From positions 1 to 12,772 of the forward strand of contig JASLHL010000211.1 in the NCBI GenBank assembly GCA_030152225.1: DNA of 12,772 nt, written 5' to 3'. A program made the position numbers and the translations under genes. Under the pieces are notes generated by a model. That model was given only the letters and a program-made list of their open reading frames with translations. It made no database searches and was not told where the DNA came from. Positions 1 through 6,766 of the stretch are shown in pieces (position 1 is the first letter of the stretch; the number at the start of each line of letters is the position of its first letter). Origin of the DNA: Flavobacterium sp. GTDB taxonomy: Bacteria; Bacteroidota; Bacteroidia; Flavobacteriales; Flavobacteriaceae.

Positions 1-1
1 C

Positions 2-463
2 TATCGCATAGAAGCGGCAGCACAGCTCTATCACGCGGGAAAGATTGATTTTATAGTGGTTAGTGGAGACAATAGTCGCGAGAATTACAACGAACCCAAA
101 GACATGGAAGAAGGGCTAATTGAACGTGGCGTTCCCAAAGATCACATCTATTTGGATTACGCTGGTTTTCGCACTTTAGATTCTGTATATCGCATGAAAG
201 CCATTTTTAACGAGGATGTTTTCACCATTATCTCTCAGCCTTTCCACAATGAAAGAGCCGTGTACATTGCCAATCATTTGGATTTGCAAACGGTTGGATT
301 TAATGCACAAGATGTGACCCGTAAATATGGATTTAAAACCTTAGTCCGTGAAAAATTTGCCCGCGTAAAAGTCCTACTCGACAACCTGACCAATAAAAAA
401 CCAAAATATTTAGGCCCTCAAATCCTTATAGGAACTGGGTTAAAACAAGAAAAAGTCGAGTAA
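2..463 (+). CDS. SanA/YdcF-like (DUF218) envelope protein, 5' end missing
   Basis: The open frame runs in from the left edge, so only the last 153 residues are visible and the true start lies outside the window. The visible part begins YRIEAAAQLYHAGKIDFIVV, followed by SGDN, and continues through an EPKDMEEGLIERGVP segment, DYAGFRTLDSVYR and IISQPFHNERAVYIA. This order (SGDN, then acidic helix, then AGFRTxDSVxR, then S-Q-x-FHxxRA) is characteristic of the DUF218 family and specifically of SanA, the 'vancomycin high temperature exclusion' protein of enterobacteria, which is an inner-membrane anchored protein affecting envelope permeability. The family's biochemical activity is not settled. The N-terminal membrane anchor expected for SanA would be in the missing part. 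The gene is convergent with feoB and its stop codon lies in the loop of a terminator hairpin. Confidence 0.85.
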   Translation, partial: YRIEAAAQLYHAGKIDFIVVSGDNSRENYNEPKDMEEGLIERGVPKDHIYLDYAGFRTLDSVYRMKAIFNEDVFTIISQPFHNERAVYIANHLDLQTVGFNAQDVTRKYGFKTLVREKFARVKVLLDNLTNKKPKYLGPQILIGTGLKQEKVE

Positions 464-477
464 TTACTCGACTTTTT
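450..477. terminator. Bidirectional terminator overlapping the sanA-like stop codon
   Basis: Positions 450-460 (AAAAAGTCGAG) pair perfectly with 467-477 (CTCGACTTTTT), giving an 11-bp stem. The loop TAATTA contains the stop codon TAA at 461-463. The stem carries A-runs and T-runs on its outer sides, so it can end transcription from the plus-strand gene and from feoB on the minus strand. The stop codon inside the loop means the last codons of the gene form the hairpin's left arm. Confidence 0.75.
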
Positions 478-506
478 CTTTTCTTTTTCTTTTCTTTTTC
501 TTTTTC
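473..506. repeat. Polypyrimidine T5C/T4C tract, 11-bp period
   Basis: Six consecutive runs of T each ended by C, in the order T5C, T4C, T5C, T4C, T5C, T5C. The first four make two copies of an 11-bp unit. The tract fills the space between the terminator hairpin and the feoB stop codon (508-510), so it is 3' UTR for both convergent genes. Homopolymer-rich tracts like this are prone to slippage. I see no function beyond extending the U-tract for plus-strand termination. Confidence 0.7.
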
Positions 507-507
507 A

Positions 508-2688
508 TTATACGAATAGATGCCAAATTTGGGTGACAACAAAACATACCACTAGGCCAAAAATGATCGGCATAATAGAGGCAACTGTCGTCCATTTCAC
601 ACTATGTGTTTCTTTATAAATGGTGTAAATCGTTGTGCTACATGGATTATGCAACAAACTAAAAAGCATCAAGTTAACTCCTGTAAGTGTAGTCCATCCC
701 GCCATTTGTAAAATGGTGGCAATCTCGCCATCAGATACTTCAAACATTACTCCTGCTCCTTCTCCAATCGTTGCATCTCCCAAAACCATTGCGGTTAACA
801 TTAAGATTGTAGGAATCACAATTTCATTGGCTGGAATCGCTACAATGTAAGCGAGCAAGATCACGCCATTCAATCCAATAAGCATGGCAAAGGGATTTAA
901 ACCATCAATCATCCAAAGGGCAATACTCTTATCTGCGATGTAAAGATTACACACCAACCAAATAATTGCTCCTGCGGGTGCAGCAAAAACAACAGCACGC
1001 CAAAGCACGATTAACGTTCGATCAATTAAAGAAGTATAGACAGTCTGCCATACTTTCGGAGGACGATAAGGCGGTAATTCTAAGGTAAAGAAGGAGGATT
1101 CTCCTTTTAGCATTGTCTTAGAAAGCATCCAAGAGGTAAAAAACGTAAACGCAATACCCAATACCACAATACCGACAACAGCTAATGTTGAAACCGTATT
1201 AGCTAAATACTTCGGCACTAATGCACCAATGAAAATAGTAGCCATCAGTATTTGAGTAGGCCAACGTCCATTGCACAGCGAAAAGTTATTGGTAATAATA
1301 GCGATTAACTTTTCCCGAGGGCTATTGATAATTCGAGTAGCTACTACACCCGCAGCATTACAGCCAAATCCCATACTCATGGTCAAGGCTTGTTTACCGT
1401 GGGCACCGGCTCCTTTAAAAATACGATCAAGGTTAAAAGCGACCCGTGGCAAGTATCCAAAATCTTCCAATAGGGTAAATAGCGGAAAAAAGATAGCCAT
1501 TGGAGGCAACATCACAGCGATAACCCAGGCGGTTGCCAAATAAACTCCATCGATTAAAAACCCACTCAACCACCAAGGGAATTGCAAGCTTACAGCAGCA
1601 TCTTTCAATAAAGGATACAATTGATCCAATAAAAGGTAAGACAAAGCTTCAGAAGGATAGTTAGATCCTATAATAGTCAACCACAAGATTCCACCTAACA
1701 TCAAAAGCATTAAGGGAAACCCCCAGCGTTTACTCGTAACCACTTGATCAAGGGTGCGATCAATTCGGAAAGCGCGTTGGTTATCATCGGCTTGCACGCG
1801 ACCTTTTACAATGTTGGAAACTTGTGAAAAAATCGCTCCTGCAACATTATCTGAATAGTCCAATCCCAAGGCTTCTTGGTATTGCTTTGATTTTTCTATA
1901 ATGGGTAGCATTTGTTCGGGAGTAATCCCTTCAGACAAGGCTCCACTTACTAAAGCCGTTTCAATGCTGGGATCTTGCTGAATCAAACGCATAGCAATCC
2001 AAGATACACTTGGCATTTGAGGATCAATCGCCAATAAATCAGCAGCAATAGCTTGTACTGCTTTTCGAGAATCTCCAGAAATTCCAGTAATATTTTTTTG
2101 TTCGGCTACAAACTTTCCCGTTGCTACTTGATCAATCGCGTGTAATAGATCGGTGATTCCCTCCTTATTTCGCGCTGAAGTTGGAATGACAGGGACACCT
2201 AAATCGCGAGATAATCCGCGTACATCAATTTCAACCCCATGGCGTTTAGCTTCGTCCATGAGATTCAAACAAACCACAACTTTTGTTGTAATTTCCTGAA
2301 TTTGAACAACCAAACTCAAATGACGTTCCAATCGACCTGCATCAACGACAACTACCGTAACATCAGGTTCGCCAAATAGAATATAGTCCCGTGCTACTTC
2401 CTCATCTTCAGAGGTTGACATCAAGGAATAGGTTCCGGGTAAATCAACCAAACGATACATCTGATCGCCATACGAGAAACTACCTTCTGCACGGGTAACC
2501 GTTTTTCCTGGCCAATTTCCTGTATGTTGTTTTAATCCTGTTAAGGCATTAAATATTGTACTTTTTCCTGTGTTTGGATTTCCTGCTAAAGCTACCGCAT
2601 AATCGTATTTTCCCGATAAATTACCGAGTTTCTTTAAATCTGCTGCTTTATTCAAATCACATAGTTCACAGGCTGAATTTGTGTTCAT
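508..2688 (-). CDS. feoB: Ferrous iron transport protein B (FeoB GTPase/permease)
   Basis: Inner-membrane Fe(II) importer with an N-terminal G-protein domain. With the ATG at 2688 it is 726 residues. The G motifs are clear: G1 GNPNTGKST (36-44), G3 DLPG (82-85), G4 NLMD (142-145) and G5 SARN (171-174). The membrane part starts near residue 323 and holds the family's Gate signatures: GFGCN (440-444), a second Cys in SLCNGRWP (around 472), IPANEIVIP (618-626) and NPCSTT (681-686). An N-terminal CELCDL carries a CxxC pair (7-10). An in-frame TTG at 2706 would add six residues, but AAAGGA sits 6 nt before the ATG, which is why I chose the ATG. It lies 21 nt downstream of feoA in the same operon. 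The core CNGRWP replaces the CGARLP seen in enterobacterial FeoB, which suggests a distinct subfamily. Confidence 0.97.
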   Translation of the reverse strand: MNTNSACELCDLNKAADLKKLGNLSGKYDYAVALAGNPNTGKSTIFNALTGLKQHTGNWPGKTVTRAEGSFSYGDQMYRLVDLPGTYSLMSTSEDEEVARDYILFGEPDVTVVVVDAGRLERHLSLVVQIQEITTKVVVCLNLMDEAKRHGVEIDVRGLSRDLGVPVIPTSARNKEGITDLLHAIDQVATGKFVAEQKNITGISGDSRKAVQAIAADLLAIDPQMPSVSWIAMRLIQQDPSIETALVSGALSEGITPEQMLPIIEKSKQYQEALGLDYSDNVAGAIFSQVSNIVKGRVQADDNQRAFRIDRTLDQVVTSKRWGFPLMLLMLGGILWLTIIGSNYPSEALSYLLLDQLYPLLKDAAVSLQFPWWLSGFLIDGVYLATAWVIAVMLPPMAIFFPLFTLLEDFGYLPRVAFNLDRIFKGAGAHGKQALTMSMGFGCNAAGVVATRIINSPREKLIAIITNNFSLCNGRWPTQILMATIFIGALVPKYLANTVSTLAVVGIVVLGIAFTFFTSWMLSKTMLKGESSFFTLELPPYRPPKVWQTVYTSLIDRTLIVLWRAVVFAAPAGAIIWLVCNLYIADKSIALWMIDGLNPFAMLIGLNGVILLAYIVAIPANEIVIPTILMLTAMVLGDATIGEGAGVMFEVSDGEIATILQMAGWTTLTGVNLMLFSLLHNPCSTTIYTIYKETHSVKWTTVASIMPIIFGLVVCFVVTQIWHLFV

Positions 2689-2694
2689 ATGCTG

Positions 2695-2700
2695 TCCTTT
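2695..2700 (-). promoter_or_regulatory. SD-like AAAGGA that decides the feoB start
   Basis: On the minus strand AAAGGA is followed by six bases (CAGCAT) and then the ATG at 2688. Most genes in this window have no such purine box, as is usual in Bacteroidetes, so its presence here favours the ATG over the upstream in-frame TTG at 2706, which would place this sequence inside the coding region. Confidence 0.6.
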
Positions 2701-2709
2701 CTTCAAAAA

Positions 2710-2943
2710 TTAATTCTTCTCTTCGAGTAAAACCATTTGGGCATCCTCTTTTCGCAAAGAAATAATCGTATTGTAAATCGAATAAGCAACTGGGTCTTTT
2801 AACGGGCTTATGCTGTGTACGGCAATTGTAGCTCCAGCAACAAATCCTAAATCTAAAAATCGCTGATGCACTTCTCTCGGACAATCTTTTGCAATGCCCT
2901 TAATAATGCCCTTATTTCCCAGTTTTAAATCCGATAAATTCAT
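2710..2943 (-). CDS. feoA: Ferrous iron transport protein A (FeoA)
   Basis: A 77-residue cytoplasmic protein with the SH3-like FeoA fold, thought to bind FeoB and modulate Fe(II) uptake. The family pattern is visible: N-terminal LSDLKLGNKGIIKGI, then a CPREVHQRFLDLGFVAGATI segment (the R-x-L-DLG-x-xxGxxI signature), then PLKDPVAYSI and a C-terminal strand ending in LRKEDA. Its length is normal for a stand-alone FeoA. It is the first gene of the feoAB operon. The ATG at 2943 lies 24 nt downstream of a strong Bacteroidetes -7 box, and the promoter has a palindromic operator in its spacer, so expression is probably repressed when iron or manganese is plentiful. Confidence 0.95.
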   Translation of the reverse strand: MNLSDLKLGNKGIIKGIAKDCPREVHQRFLDLGFVAGATIAVHSISPLKDPVAYSIYNTIISLRKEDAQMVLLEEKN

Positions 2944-2966
2944 TCGTCTACTTTTGTTTAGATGTA

Positions 2967-2996
2967 CAAAATTACAAAATTAGACAAGTCTAACAA
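2967..2996 (-). promoter_or_regulatory. feoAB promoter, Bacteroidetes -33/-7 type
   Basis: On the minus strand TTG (2996-2994) is followed after exactly 19 nt by TAATTTTG (2974-2967), which fits the Bacteroidetes sigma-ABfr consensus TTG-N19-TAnnTTTG. A second TAATTTTG lies at 2982-2975 but has only 11 nt between it and the TTG. The -7 box ends 23 nt before the feoA ATG. This is the best promoter match in the window. Confidence 0.75.
2980..2993. promoter_or_regulatory. Palindromic operator in the feoAB promoter (DtxR/MntR-like)
   Basis: TTAGACAAGTCTAA has perfect 6-bp arms (TTAGAC / GTCTAA) around AA. It sits between the -33 TTG and the -7 box, where a bound repressor would block RNA polymerase. 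DtxR, IdeR and MntR-family sites typically have TTAG.../...CTAA outer arms, and these metal-dependent repressors commonly control feoAB. The palindrome and its placement are seen directly; the identity of the regulator is inference, since no regulator gene is in the window. Confidence 0.6.
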
Positions 2997-3142
2997 TAAA
3001 TTTAGCGTAATTTATACTTTTTAAAAATAAAAAAGAGTAAAAGAAATAATAAATAGGGCTATTGATAAGGGCAAAACCCAGATACCCCTTAAAAAAAGTA
3101 AATTTTAAAAGGGAAATGAACAAGATGCAAAAAAACAGGAGA

Positions 3143-3763
3143 TTAAATCGCTTTAAATGCGTTTTCAAAGGGAACACGATGGATTAAACTACGTCCGAGC
3201 GTTACTTCATCTGCATATTCCAATTCATCACCAACGGCAATTCCACGTGCAATAGTAGAAGTAATTACTTCGCAATCCTTAATCTGTTTATAAATAAAGA
3301 AATTGGTTGTGTCACCATCCATAGTGGAACTCAAGGCAAAAATCAACTCTTTAACTGTACCACTTTTTACTTTTTCTACCAGAGATTGAATATTCAATTG
3401 GCTGGGACCAATTCCATCAATAGGTGAAATCTTTCCTCCTAATACGTGATAAATTCCCTTAAACAACTGGGTGTTTTCCAATGCCATGACATCGCGCACA
3501 TCTTCTACTACACAAATCACTTGTTGATCGCGAGAAGGATTCGCACAAATCTCACAGATTTCAGCATCTGAAATATTATGACAACTACGACAATAAATAA
3601 TCGCTTGGCGCATTTTATCCAATGCTTGAACCAAACGCGACGTTTGTTCTTCCGGTTGTTTTAATAAATGTAAAGCCAAGCGCAAAGCTGTGCGTTTACC
3701 AATACCAGGTAGTTGAGAAATTTCTTCTACTGCTTTTTCTAATAATTTTGAAGGGAAATCCAT
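3143..3763 (-). CDS. recR: Recombination protein RecR
   Basis: RecR works with RecO (and RecF) to load RecA at gapped or SSB-coated DNA during recombinational repair. The 206-residue product has the full family layout: a helix-hairpin-helix near 13-24 ([12 protein letters not shown]), a four-Cys zinc site at C58, C61, C70 and C73, a Toprim domain starting around 81 with VVED and the [10 protein letters not shown] segment, and the C-terminal [20 protein letters not shown] signature. An in-frame TTG at 3787 would add eight residues (MYILYLCP), which are not typical of RecR, so I use the ATG at 3763. A -7-like box ends only four bases before this ATG. The gene diverges from the sodium:solute symporter. 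No clear terminator follows it; the roughly 200 bp to feoA is AT-rich with only a weak GGG...CCC hairpin near 3074-3080. Confidence 0.96.
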   Translation of the reverse strand: MDFPSKLLEKAVEEISQLPGIGKRTALRLALHLLKQPEEQTSRLVQALDKMRQAIIYCRSCHNISDAEICEICANPSRDQQVICVVEDVRDVMALENTQLFKGIYHVLGGKISPIDGIGPSQLNIQSLVEKVKSGTVKELIFALSSTMDGDTTNFFIYKQIKDCEVITSTIARGIAVGDELEYADEVTLGRSLIHRVPFENAFKAI

Positions 3764-3767
3764 GGGG

Positions 3768-3775
3768 CAAAGATA
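3768..3775 (-). promoter_or_regulatory. Candidate recR -7 box immediately before the start codon
   Basis: On the minus strand TATCTTTG matches TAnnTTTG exactly and is followed by CCCC and the recR ATG. No TTG is found at the expected -33 distance, so the call rests on one element. If used, transcription would begin at or within a few bases of the start codon. Confidence 0.35.
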
Positions 3776-3920
3776 TAAAATATACAACTATTTTCCACGT
3801 TTTTATGCAATACTCCCTGTCGTATGGGCACCAATAATTGGCCTAAATCTCGGATTCACAAACAAAAAAATGCAGTTTCTTTTCACAAAGGGCCATAGCC
3901 GTGTATTACTAAAATTTACT

Positions 3921-3928
3921 TACTTTTG
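3921..3928 (+). promoter_or_regulatory. Candidate -7 box for the sodium:solute symporter
   Basis: TACTTTTG matches TAnnTTTG exactly and lies 31 nt before the symporter ATG at 3960. No TTG is present at the usual distance upstream, so this is a partial promoter match. It lies in the recR/symporter divergent intergenic region. Confidence 0.4.
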
Positions 3929-3939
3929 ATTTTATACAA

Positions 3940-3963
3940 ATGCAAAACGAACTTGTGCAATGA
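3940..3963 (+). other. Seven-codon upstream ORF overlapping the symporter start
   Basis: ATG at 3940 opens a frame of seven codons (MQNELVQ) that ends with TGA at 3961-3963. The stop overlaps the symporter start codon as ATGA (3960-3963), the arrangement typical of translationally coupled genes. It lies downstream of the candidate -7 box, so it would be in the mRNA. It may be chance, since a seven-codon frame is short. Confidence 0.3.
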
Positions 3964-5459
3964 CGCCACTAACTATCATTCTTATTATCGCTGTTTACTT
4001 TGGACTACTAATTGCCATCTCTCATTTCACTAGTAAAAAAGACAGTAGCAATGATGCGTTTTTTAGTGCAAACAAAAACGCTAAATGGTATTTAGTCGCA
4101 TTTGGCATGATTGGAACGGCTCTTTCTGGTGTGACGTTTATCTCCGTTCCAGGAGAAGTAGGATCTCCCAATGGAGAACAGTTCAAATATTTTCAATTCA
4201 TTTTGGGAAATGCCGTGGGATTTATTCTTACTGCTTCTGTTTTGCTTCCTCTGTATTACAAGTACAACCTCGTTTCGATTTATACCTATATTGAAAAAAA
4301 ACTAGGCTTTTATAGCTACAAAAGTGCCGCTTCTATTTTCTTGCTGAGTCGTACCATTGGATCAGCCTTTCGCCTATATCTTGTGGTAATTGTTTTACAA
4401 CGCTATGTCTTTGATTACTTTGGCATTCCCTTTTTTGCTACGGTACTCATTGCCTTATTGCTGATCTATGCCTATACGTACAAAGGGGGATTAAAAACCA
4501 TCATCATTACTGATTCACTACAAACCTTTTTCTTGGTTTCCTCCGTAATCTTAACGATTATCTTTATCTGTCATCAACTCGATTTATCGGCTATTCAAGC
4601 TTTTGAAGCAGTGAAGGAAAGTAATTATTCTAAAATTTTCTTCTTTGAAGATTTTATGGGCAATCGCTATCACTTTTTCAAACAATTCTTGGGTGGAATT
4701 TTCGTTACCGTAGCCATGGTAGGACTGGATCAGGATTTGATGCAGAAAAATTTGAGTTGTAAAAACATCAAAGAAGCCCAAAAAAACATGTACTCTTTTA
4801 CGGCTATCTTTGTTGTTGTCAACTTGCTTTTTTTAGGGATTGGCGCATTGTTATACATCTATGCCAACAATCAAGGAATCGAGGTACCTTTAGATGCAGT
4901 GACACAAAAACCAAGAACCGATTTACTATTTCCCGAAATAGCCTTTCATCACTTATCTTTGTTTCCTGCCTTAGTCTTTTTATTGGGATTAACTGCTGCT
5001 ACCTTTGCAACAACAGATTCCGCATTAACGGCTTTAACCACCTCTTTTTGTATTGATTTTCTTCACATGGATAAACAAAAAGATAACCCCACTAATGTTT
5101 GGAAAAGAAAACTAGTTCACTTCGGTTTTTCAATCCTGATGTTTTTGGTAATTATCTTGTTTAATGCCATTAATGATGCTTCAGTGGTTAGCATGATTTT
5201 TAAAATTGCATCCTATACCTACGGTCCTTTATTAGGGCTATTCAGCTTTGCCATTTTCTTTAAAAACCGACGTGTAAAGGATAAGCTGGTACCTTATATT
5301 TGCTTGCTTGCTCCTTTTGTTACCTTGTGGTTTAGCAACCACTCCAGCGACTTATTAAACGGCTATGTTTTTGACAATGAATTGATCGTTGTCAATGCGT
5401 TAATCACTCTCCTACTTCTGTTGTGCAGTAGCTCGCGATCAAAATTGATTCGTGCGTAA
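3960..5459 (+). CDS. Sodium:solute symporter (SSS family)
   Basis: A 499-residue polytopic inner-membrane protein of the SSS family (TC 2.A.21), which imports a solute driven by the sodium gradient. It starts with a hydrophobic helix (PLTIILIIAVYFGLLIAIS) followed by the family's extramembrane FTSKKDSSNDAFF and KNAKWYLVAFGMIGTALSG segments, where the TALSGVTF stretch is the typical TM2 region. About 13 hydrophobic segments are present. LTAATFATTDSALTALTT (around 343-360) matches the conserved TM8 sodium-site region. The substrate cannot be read from the sequence: it is not closer to PutP, SglT or NIS on any motif I can see. There is no fused kinase domain. Its 3' end overlaps the convergent CoA-binding gene by 21 bp, with no room for a terminator between them. 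Confidence 0.92.
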   Translation: MTPLTIILIIAVYFGLLIAISHFTSKKDSSNDAFFSANKNAKWYLVAFGMIGTALSGVTFISVPGEVGSPNGEQFKYFQFILGNAVGFILTASVLLPLYYKYNLVSIYTYIEKKLGFYSYKSAASIFLLSRTIGSAFRLYLVVIVLQRYVFDYFGIPFFATVLIALLLIYAYTYKGGLKTIIITDSLQTFFLVSSVILTIIFICHQLDLSAIQAFEAVKESNYSKIFFFEDFMGNRYHFFKQFLGGIFVTVAMVGLDQDLMQKNLSCKNIKEAQKNMYSFTAIFVVVNLLFLGIGALLYIYANNQGIEVPLDAVTQKPRTDLLFPEIAFHHLSLFPALVFLLGLTAATFATTDSALTALTTSFCIDFLHMDKQKDNPTNVWKRKLVHFGFSILMFLVIILFNAINDASVVSMIFKIASYTYGPLLGLFSFAIFFKNRRVKDKLVPYICLLAPFVTLWFSNHSSDLLNGYVFDNELIVVNALITLLLLLCSSSRSKLIRA

Positions 5460-5798
5460 CAAAACCAAGGTACACGCTTCTTCATAGCCAATATTATTTT
5501 GGATCAAACGTTTATAAAACGCTGGATTTTCTGTACTGGGATTAAAAATCACCCGATTGGGTTTTAATTGAATAATGTAGTCATAAAAGTCTTCTTGTCG
5601 CTCAGGATTAAGATAAACAGTCACGGTATTGATGTCTGAATACGGAATTAGTTCCGTTTGAATATCCACATCCAATACACGTCCTTTTCTCAATCCATGG
5701 GCTACCACTTCGTGTTTATATTCGCGTAACATTCGAATCGCTTGATTGGAATATCGCTCTTCTTTTAAAGAAGCCCCTAATACAATCGTTTTCTTCAT
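5439..5798 (-). CDS. CoA-binding domain protein (YccU-like)
   Basis: A 119-residue single-domain protein with the CoA-binding Rossmann fold (the YccU / CoA_binding_2 type). The N-terminus KKTIVLGASLKEERYSNQAI gives the first strand and the GAS nucleotide-binding turn, and VFNPSTENP-like text (VIFNPSTENPAFYKRL) gives the conserved N-P-x-x-E-N segment near the C-terminus. Family members have no well-established physiological role; they resemble the CoA-binding half of succinyl-CoA synthetase alpha. The start at 5798 is the only good ATG. The gene ends inside the symporter coding sequence on the other strand. The product is likely cytoplasmic and soluble: no signal peptide or membrane segment is visible. 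Confidence 0.85.
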   Translation of the reverse strand: MKKTIVLGASLKEERYSNQAIRMLREYKHEVVAHGLRKGRVLDVDIQTELIPYSDINTVTVYLNPERQEDFYDYIIQLKPNRVIFNPSTENPAFYKRLIQNNIGYEEACTLVLLRTNQF

Positions 5799-5934
5799 GG
5801 TTTTTTGTATTATCTTTACTTTTAAATATACTAAATTATCTTAAATAAAACAAATTATTAATCATTTTAAAATTTAATCTAAACAAAAACATAACACAAT
5901 GATAAAAATCATGTTTTAATATTAAAAAAAGAAA

Positions 5935-5942
5935 TACATTTG
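5935..5942 (+). promoter_or_regulatory. Candidate -7 box for the OmpW-like gene
   Basis: TACATTTG matches TAnnTTTG exactly and lies 28 nt before the ATG at 5971. The -33 region has only ATG/TTT near the right distance rather than TTG. The surrounding 5820-5970 region is very AT-rich, as expected for a strongly transcribed outer membrane protein gene. Confidence 0.45.
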
Positions 5943-5970
5943 TTAAAGTATAATTGTAATACAGATAACT

Positions 5971-6657
5971 ATGAAAAAGCTATTTCTATCATTATTAGGT
6001 GCTGTTTTATTAATGGGTAATACAGCAACTGCTCAAGAAACACCACAAGAGAAAGATTCTTACAAATGGCAAGTACGCCTACGTGGTGTAGGAGTAATTC
6101 CTCACAATAGGGCTGACATTGGCGGTATTGGAGGACAAATAGATGTGAATAACAACTTTATTCCAGAGCTTGACTTCACGTATTTCTTTACAGAAAACCT
6201 TGCTGCAGAGTTAATCTTAGGAACATCTAGACATACGGTTGGAACACTAGGTTCAGATTTGACTCCTGTTGCTGGGCCATCAAATGCAAATGTAGATTTA
6301 GGTAGTGTTTGGTTATTACCTCCTACATTAATGGTGCAATATCACTATCCCGTGACAAGTAACTTCAAACCCTATGTTGGAGCTGGGGTGAATTACACGT
6401 TTTTCTACAATGAAAAATCAGGAGCTGCGAAAGGAATTTCATATGACAATAAATTTGGTTGGGGATACCAATTTGGATTTGATATCGACATCACAGATAA
6501 ATTCTTTATCAACGTTGACTTCAAAAAATTATTCTTGAAAACAGACGTAACAGTTGATGTAACGAACCTTAATCCAACAGGTGAACAATTAAAACTACCA
6601 GCAAAAGTTAAAATTGATCCTATGTTAATTGGTTTTGGTGTAGGAATGCGTTTTTAA
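5971..6657 (+). CDS. OmpW-family outer membrane protein
   Basis: A 228-residue secreted beta-barrel protein. Residues 1-21 form a signal peptide (Lys2-Lys3, hydrophobic core, TATA|Q cleavage after Ala21). The mature part starts with YKWQVRLRGVGVIPHNRADI, which matches the OmpW N-terminal strand (W.VR.R...V.P), followed by alternating amphipathic strands, a PTLMVQYHYPVTSNFKPYVGAGVNY segment that is diagnostic for OmpW, and a terminal Phe (GMRF) as required for barrel assembly. OmpW proteins form eight-stranded barrels with a hydrophobic channel for small nonpolar molecules; the physiological ligand is not certain. The gene stands alone, with its own promoter-like box and a strong hairpin terminator. 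Confidence 0.9.
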   Translation: MKKLFLSLLGAVLLMGNTATAQETPQEKDSYKWQVRLRGVGVIPHNRADIGGIGGQIDVNNNFIPELDFTYFFTENLAAELILGTSRHTVGTLGSDLTPVAGPSNANVDLGSVWLLPPTLMVQYHYPVTSNFKPYVGAGVNYTFFYNEKSGAAKGISYDNKFGWGYQFGFDIDITDKFFINVDFKKLFLKTDVTVDVTNLNPTGEQLKLPAKVKIDPMLIGFGVGMRF

Positions 6658-6681
6658 TTATTTAATTAATTTTTTCATACT

Positions 6682-6716
6682 ATGTTCCTAGTGGATCCAC
6701 TAGGAACATTTTTTTT
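6682..6716 (+). terminator. Strong intrinsic terminator after the OmpW-like gene
   Basis: Positions 6682-6709 form a perfect 28-bp palindrome (12-bp stem ATGTTCCTAGTG / CACTAGGAACAT around GATC) followed by eight consecutive T at 6709-6716. It ends 25 to 59 nt after the stop codon. The stability suits a highly expressed outer membrane protein transcript and insulates the MATE gene that follows. Confidence 0.9.
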
Positions 6717-6766
6717 GCTCTGTGTTTTTGTCGACCTTTGCTCTTTCGCAAAAAGAGTCAAATTAC

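Noticed and set aside
2689..2706. TTG start of feoB giving six extra residues
   Set aside because: An SD-like AAAGGA at proper distance before the ATG at 2688 makes the ATG the better start, and the extra residues add no family motif.
3074..3085. GGG...CCC hairpin between recR and feoA
   Set aside because: Stem of only three G-C pairs with no good T-run; too weak to call a terminator.
2980..3177. 65-codon ORF (-) between recR and feoA
   Set aside because: Phe/Leu/Tyr-rich product expected from AT-rich DNA, overlaps the end of recR and the feoAB promoter and operator; no start signals.
6722..6766. GTG start of the MATE gene at 6722
   Set aside because: It begins six bases after the OmpW terminator T-run and before the likely -7 box, so it would probably not be in the mRNA; the ATG at 6767 fits MATE family N-termini.
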